Shown in pieces: positions 23,601 to 26,102 of a stretch of DNA of 26,102 nucleotides. The DNA is from a virus. A model generated the notes under the pieces. It did not search any database and had not been told where the DNA came from. It saw only the letters and a program-made list of their open reading frames with translations. The stretch lies in the IMG/VR virus record IMGVR_UViG_3300025118_000119, positions 1-26,102 of that record; one strand, written 5' to 3'. The position numbers and the translations under genes are program-made. Position 1 is the first letter of the stretch. Each line of letters begins with the position of its first letter.

Positions 23601-25595
23601 TTAATATGGTTGTGATGTAGGAGACCCTAAGATATATGTATCTGAGGAAATGAGGGTAGTATTTTCAACTTCTGAGTCTGTCATTCTACCCAAATCGCCA
23701 CTTATATAACTTGAAGTAGCTGTATAAAGATTACCAGAAGTATTATCTCCTGAAGAGACATTATCTGGTATCATATCAACAGTAGTATTACTAACATCTA
23801 ATTGTAAATACAAATCTTGCAATCCTACAATATCATTTGACTTGGGACAGGCAGAAATTTCTATTATTGAAATATTTTGAACTTTTTTAGATGTTCCTGT
23901 AATATTAATGGGTTTAATTAATATTTCTGCTCTTTGATAATCAATAGTACCAATATTATCAGCTACAATTGTAGGATTATTCCTGGATTCTAAACTAAAC
24001 AAAAATAAATTACCTGTAGATTGATTTTCATTTGGTATATCACTTAAATAGACAGTATCAGTTATTCCATAAACATTAAACCCTGATGATCTAATATTAT
24101 ATCCTTGTGAACTCTTTACGTAAAATGGATTACCAAAACAAAGTTCATATTCGGCATTCTGATTCAATTCTGGTATTAAATCCCTTCTTATTTCTATTTT
24201 AGTGATATTTGAAGTTATTGCAGCATTACTATTATCTACTACAGCTTGAAATTTACTATATTTGAATCTTGCTCCATATTTATTCATTTCAGCAGAATCT
24301 GCATAACTATTAACGTTATTTAATACCACTGTTTTAACAGAATCAGCACTTGATGTTAAATTAGGGTTAAAATAAGCATTAATATGTGCTTCGACATACA
24401 AATATTTAAGATCTTGTATTTCAGTAACAATTCCAGCAACAGAATACTTCCTTAACATAGTATTAAGGTTATTTTTAATAGATTCTGGAACATATGGACC
24501 ATAAAAAGGCTTAATCGTAATAAAAACCTTTCCGTATTGAGGTGGATTTAATTCTTCACCTCCAAAAGCTGATATTGATTGAGTTTCTGGATAAATTTTA
24601 GGAATTAATGCCTCATAATCAGATGCTGTAACTGCTCTATTGAAAGTAGAGTAAATTTTTGGAGCATATCTCTTAATTGAGTCTATAGATTCAATTTCTT
24701 TACCTCCTACAGACTCATTTACAGTAGAAATTATAGAAATTCCTTTACTTACTAAGTTATTGTTGTTATCTGCAAGTCTTCCATTGAAAGTAAAGGAAGA
24801 AATTCCATTTGCTGCCTCTCCATTGCTAGTAATATAAGAAATTTCAATATAATTTTTTGATTTTAGTGATTCTCCAAAAACTCCATCACCAAAAATGACC
24901 TCATATCTCTGATCTTCTACTTCCTGAAGGAAATATACCCTAGAAGTGGAGGTAACTTCGATTAAAGTGTCTGAAAATATAAAGTTTTTAACGTTAGTGC
25001 TAGATTGAGTATCTCTTACAGTAACTTCTAGGCTAGAAGTGTCAATATTTGCATTTTCTAAGATATATCTAGCAGGAGGAGCAGGAGTTAATGAAGAAAC
25101 AGTGAAATTTGAGGTTAAAAATGTCCCTTCATAGATGGTAACGTTGTTAAAAGTAGCAATTCCATCAACTACTGGTACAGTAATGTCATTAGGAATGCAA
25201 AAAGCATAACTTGTTGACCCTAATACTGCAGATGAAGTAGATACTACACCCTTTTTAAGGGTTAAAGTAACTGGTTTAGTGCTAAAACCAGTGGTATCTA
25301 CAAAAAATGAAATTATTGCCTTTGCAGCAGTTCTTGATCTAGGTGTATAACCAATATTTCTTGCTAATGCTACTACGTTTTCTCTTAAAGTAGCACTATC
25401 TATGAATACCTCATTGCTAATCATGTTAGCATTGTATGAGGAGATGTAAGTATTGTATGCTAATACATCAACTATACTAGAAAGATTAGATCCTTCAAAA
25501 TCATAGTCTGTAAAATTAGAATTTTCTCTCAAATAATCCTGCAATGAGGCTTTTATTTGATCGAAATCTAGATCTGTAAAGTTTACTAGTGCCAT
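23601..25595 (-). CDS. 6: Baseplate wedge protein gp6
   Basis: At 664 residues this is nearly the same length as T4 gp6 (660), so unlike its downstream neighbours it is not enlarged. It opens MALVNFTDLDFDQIKASLQD and continues NFTDYDFEGSNLSSIVDVLA (about 27-46), YNTYISSYNANM and TLRENVVALARNIGYTPRSR (about 70-89), all typical of gp6 in marine T4-like phages. Further support comes from YEVIFGDGVFGESLKS near 228-243 and APKIYSTFNRAVTASDYEAL near 310-329. In T4, gp6 dimers make the continuous ring of the inner baseplate that holds the wedges together during sheath contraction; that role follows from homology. The ATG follows the gp25 stop directly (TAAATG, with AAGA just upstream), so translation is probably coupled. 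The gp7 start lies 18 bases downstream. Confidence 0.9.
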   Translation of the reverse strand: MALVNFTDLDFDQIKASLQDYLRENSNFTDYDFEGSNLSSIVDVLAYNTYISSYNANMISNEVFIDSATLRENVVALARNIGYTPRSRTAAKAIISFFVDTTGFSTKPVTLTLKKGVVSTSSAVLGSTSYAFCIPNDITVPVVDGIATFNNVTIYEGTFLTSNFTVSSLTPAPPARYILENANIDTSSLEVTVRDTQSSTNVKNFIFSDTLIEVTSTSRVYFLQEVEDQRYEVIFGDGVFGESLKSKNYIEISYITSNGEAANGISSFTFNGRLADNNNNLVSKGISIISTVNESVGGKEIESIDSIKRYAPKIYSTFNRAVTASDYEALIPKIYPETQSISAFGGEELNPPQYGKVFITIKPFYGPYVPESIKNNLNTMLRKYSVAGIVTEIQDLKYLYVEAHINAYFNPNLTSSADSVKTVVLNNVNSYADSAEMNKYGARFKYSKFQAVVDNSNAAITSNITKIEIRRDLIPELNQNAEYELCFGNPFYVKSSQGYNIRSSGFNVYGITDTVYLSDIPNENQSTGNLFLFSLESRNNPTIVADNIGTIDYQRAEILIKPINITGTSKKVQNISIIEISACPKSNDIVGLQDLYLQLDVSNTTVDMIPDNVSSGDNTSGNLYTATSSYISGDLGRMTDSEVENTTLISSDTYILGSPTSQPY

Positions 25596-25997
25596 TTATC
25601 TTGTAGACTGTAGTGCAAAGTTTAATTGTTGAGGAAGAGCATCAATTCCTATGATATCATAGAAGATAGTCACGTTAAATTCATTATCATCATAGTTAGG
25701 TTCAACTTTAACCTTAGTTAATTTTATTCTAGGTTCGTATTTGTTAAGGGTTTCTTCAATTTCATCATGAATAGCTGATGCTGACATCTCATCTACATTG
25801 TCAAATAAGAGTTCACTCACCTGAGAACCTAAATTTGGGTTAAATAAACGTTCACCAGGAGTAGTAAGTACTAAATTTCTTACTGCACGTGCAATAGCAA
25901 CGTCATTTCTGACTGTTATAAGGTCATTATTAATAGGATTTACCTCAAAGGACAAGCTAATGTCCTTAAACCCTCTACTAAGCCTCTCTATAGGCAT
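25596..25997 (-). CDS. 25: Baseplate wedge protein gp25
   Basis: This 133-residue protein matches T4 gp25 in length (132) and shows the GPW/gp25 family core: a helix followed by RNLVLTTPGERLFNPNLGSQ (about residues 41-60) and SELLFDNVDE. It ends with a strand pair containing RIKLTKVKVEP and FNVTIFYDIIG. In T4, gp25 binds gp6 and gp53 in the inner wedge and contacts the first sheath ring; that role is taken from homology with T4 and R-type pyocins. It is the first gene of the unit, preceded by a terminator and by a late-promoter-like box about 22 bases upstream. The start MPIERLSRGFKD is well placed, but no Shine-Dalgarno precedes it, the ATG being flanked by a T-run (TTTTTTTC). The gp6 ATG follows the stop without any gap. 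Confidence 0.93.
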   Translation of the reverse strand: MPIERLSRGFKDISLSFEVNPINNDLITVRNDVAIARAVRNLVLTTPGERLFNPNLGSQVSELLFDNVDEMSASAIHDEIEETLNKYEPRIKLTKVKVEPNYDDNEFNVTIFYDIIGIDALPQQLNFALQSTR

Positions 25998-26019
25998 GAA
26001 AAAAACGGTAAATATAAGT

Positions 26020-26027
26020 TATTTATC
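26020..26027 (-). promoter_or_regulatory. Putative T4-type late promoter upstream of gp25
   Basis: The minus-strand sequence GATAAATA matches the T4 late-promoter box TATAAATA at seven of eight positions. It sits directly downstream of the terminator and about 22 bases before the gp25 ATG, where a promoter for the wedge operon is expected. The following bases ACT are the same as after the candidate box before gp8. Late promoters in marine T4-like phages are known to use this type of box; use at this exact place is inference. Confidence 0.6.
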
Positions 26028-26030
26028 ATT

Positions 26031-26055
26031 AAAAAAGGGACCCTCTAGGTCCCTT
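26031..26055 (-). terminator. Intrinsic terminator between the upstream gene and gp25
   Basis: On the minus strand an eight-base perfect stem, AAGGGACC pairing with GGTCCCTT, encloses the five-base loop TAGAG and runs into a T-tract (six T in all from 26036 down to 26031). It begins only three bases after the stop of the upstream partial gene. The GC-rich stem in an AT-rich genome and the T-run make this a convincing factor-independent terminator. It separates transcription of the upstream gene from the wedge unit. Confidence 0.85.
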
Positions 26056-26058
26056 GTA

Positions 26059-26102
26059 CTATTTGCCTTGTCCTCTATACCTTTTCTTAGGTTTATTGGC
26101 AC
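26059..26102 (-). CDS. C-terminal tail of an upstream gene (partial, 13 codons plus stop)
   Basis: The minus strand from the window edge reads ANKPKKRYRGQGK and then TAG at 26059-26061. The tail is very basic and asparagine/glycine-rich, as at the end of a disordered C-terminus. The frame call is supported by the strong terminator three bases after the stop and by the promoter and gp25 beyond it. The remaining protein lies outside the window. Position before gp25 suggests another baseplate or tail gene, but thirteen residues do not allow a name. Confidence 0.6.
   Translation of the reverse strand, partial: ANKPKKRYRGQGK

Overview
The window is a low-GC (roughly one-third GC by eye), densely packed piece of a tailed-phage genome. 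Every gene I accept lies on the minus strand, and gene gaps are between -8 and about 60 bases. The products are the baseplate wedge and neck proteins of a T4-like myovirus. Gene order, sequence style (many Gly/Thr/Ser/Ile beta-rich repeats) and the enlarged wedge proteins match marine T4-like phages of cyanobacteria (Prochlorococcus/Synechococcus) or of Pelagibacter. No host gene or tRNA is present to decide the host, so 'marine T4-like myovirus' is as far as the sequence allows.

In transcription order (right to left), the window opens with the last 13 codons of an upstream gene (26059-26102). These are followed by a strong intrinsic terminator (26031-26055) and a T4-late-promoter-like ATAAATA box (about 26020-26027). 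Then come gp25 (25596-25997), gp6 (23601-25595), a giant 4009-residue gp7-like wedge protein (11553-23582), gp8 (9964-11532) and a giant 2642-residue structural protein in the gp9/gp10 position (2029-9957). After these lie a 71-residue coiled-coil protein (1812-2027), a 129-residue beta-sandwich-like protein (1430-1819), the neck protein gp13 (569-1402) and the 5' part of gp14 (1-569, cut by the window edge). A second late-promoter-like box lies between gp7 and gp8.

The genes would work together as follows. By homology with T4, gp25, gp6, gp7 and gp8 (with gp53 and gp10) build the six wedges that ring the central hub. The gp9/gp10-position protein would be the outer part that connects to the fibres, and gp13/gp14 form the neck joining head and tail. 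No separate gp9, gp11, gp12 or fibre gene is visible. The two giants carry many extra beta modules, so I infer that adhesive or peripheral functions have been absorbed into them.

The points most worth following up are four. A DUF4214-like domain behind a long polyproline hinge, with a very basic tail, is inserted into the gp10-position protein. A YHYH-like domain lies inside the giant gp7. gp7 contains a three-copy tandem domain. Small beta modules recur within and between gp7, gp8 and the gp10-position protein. There is no gene-free stretch longer than about 61 bases, and I see no RNA gene, insertion sequence or CRISPR array.
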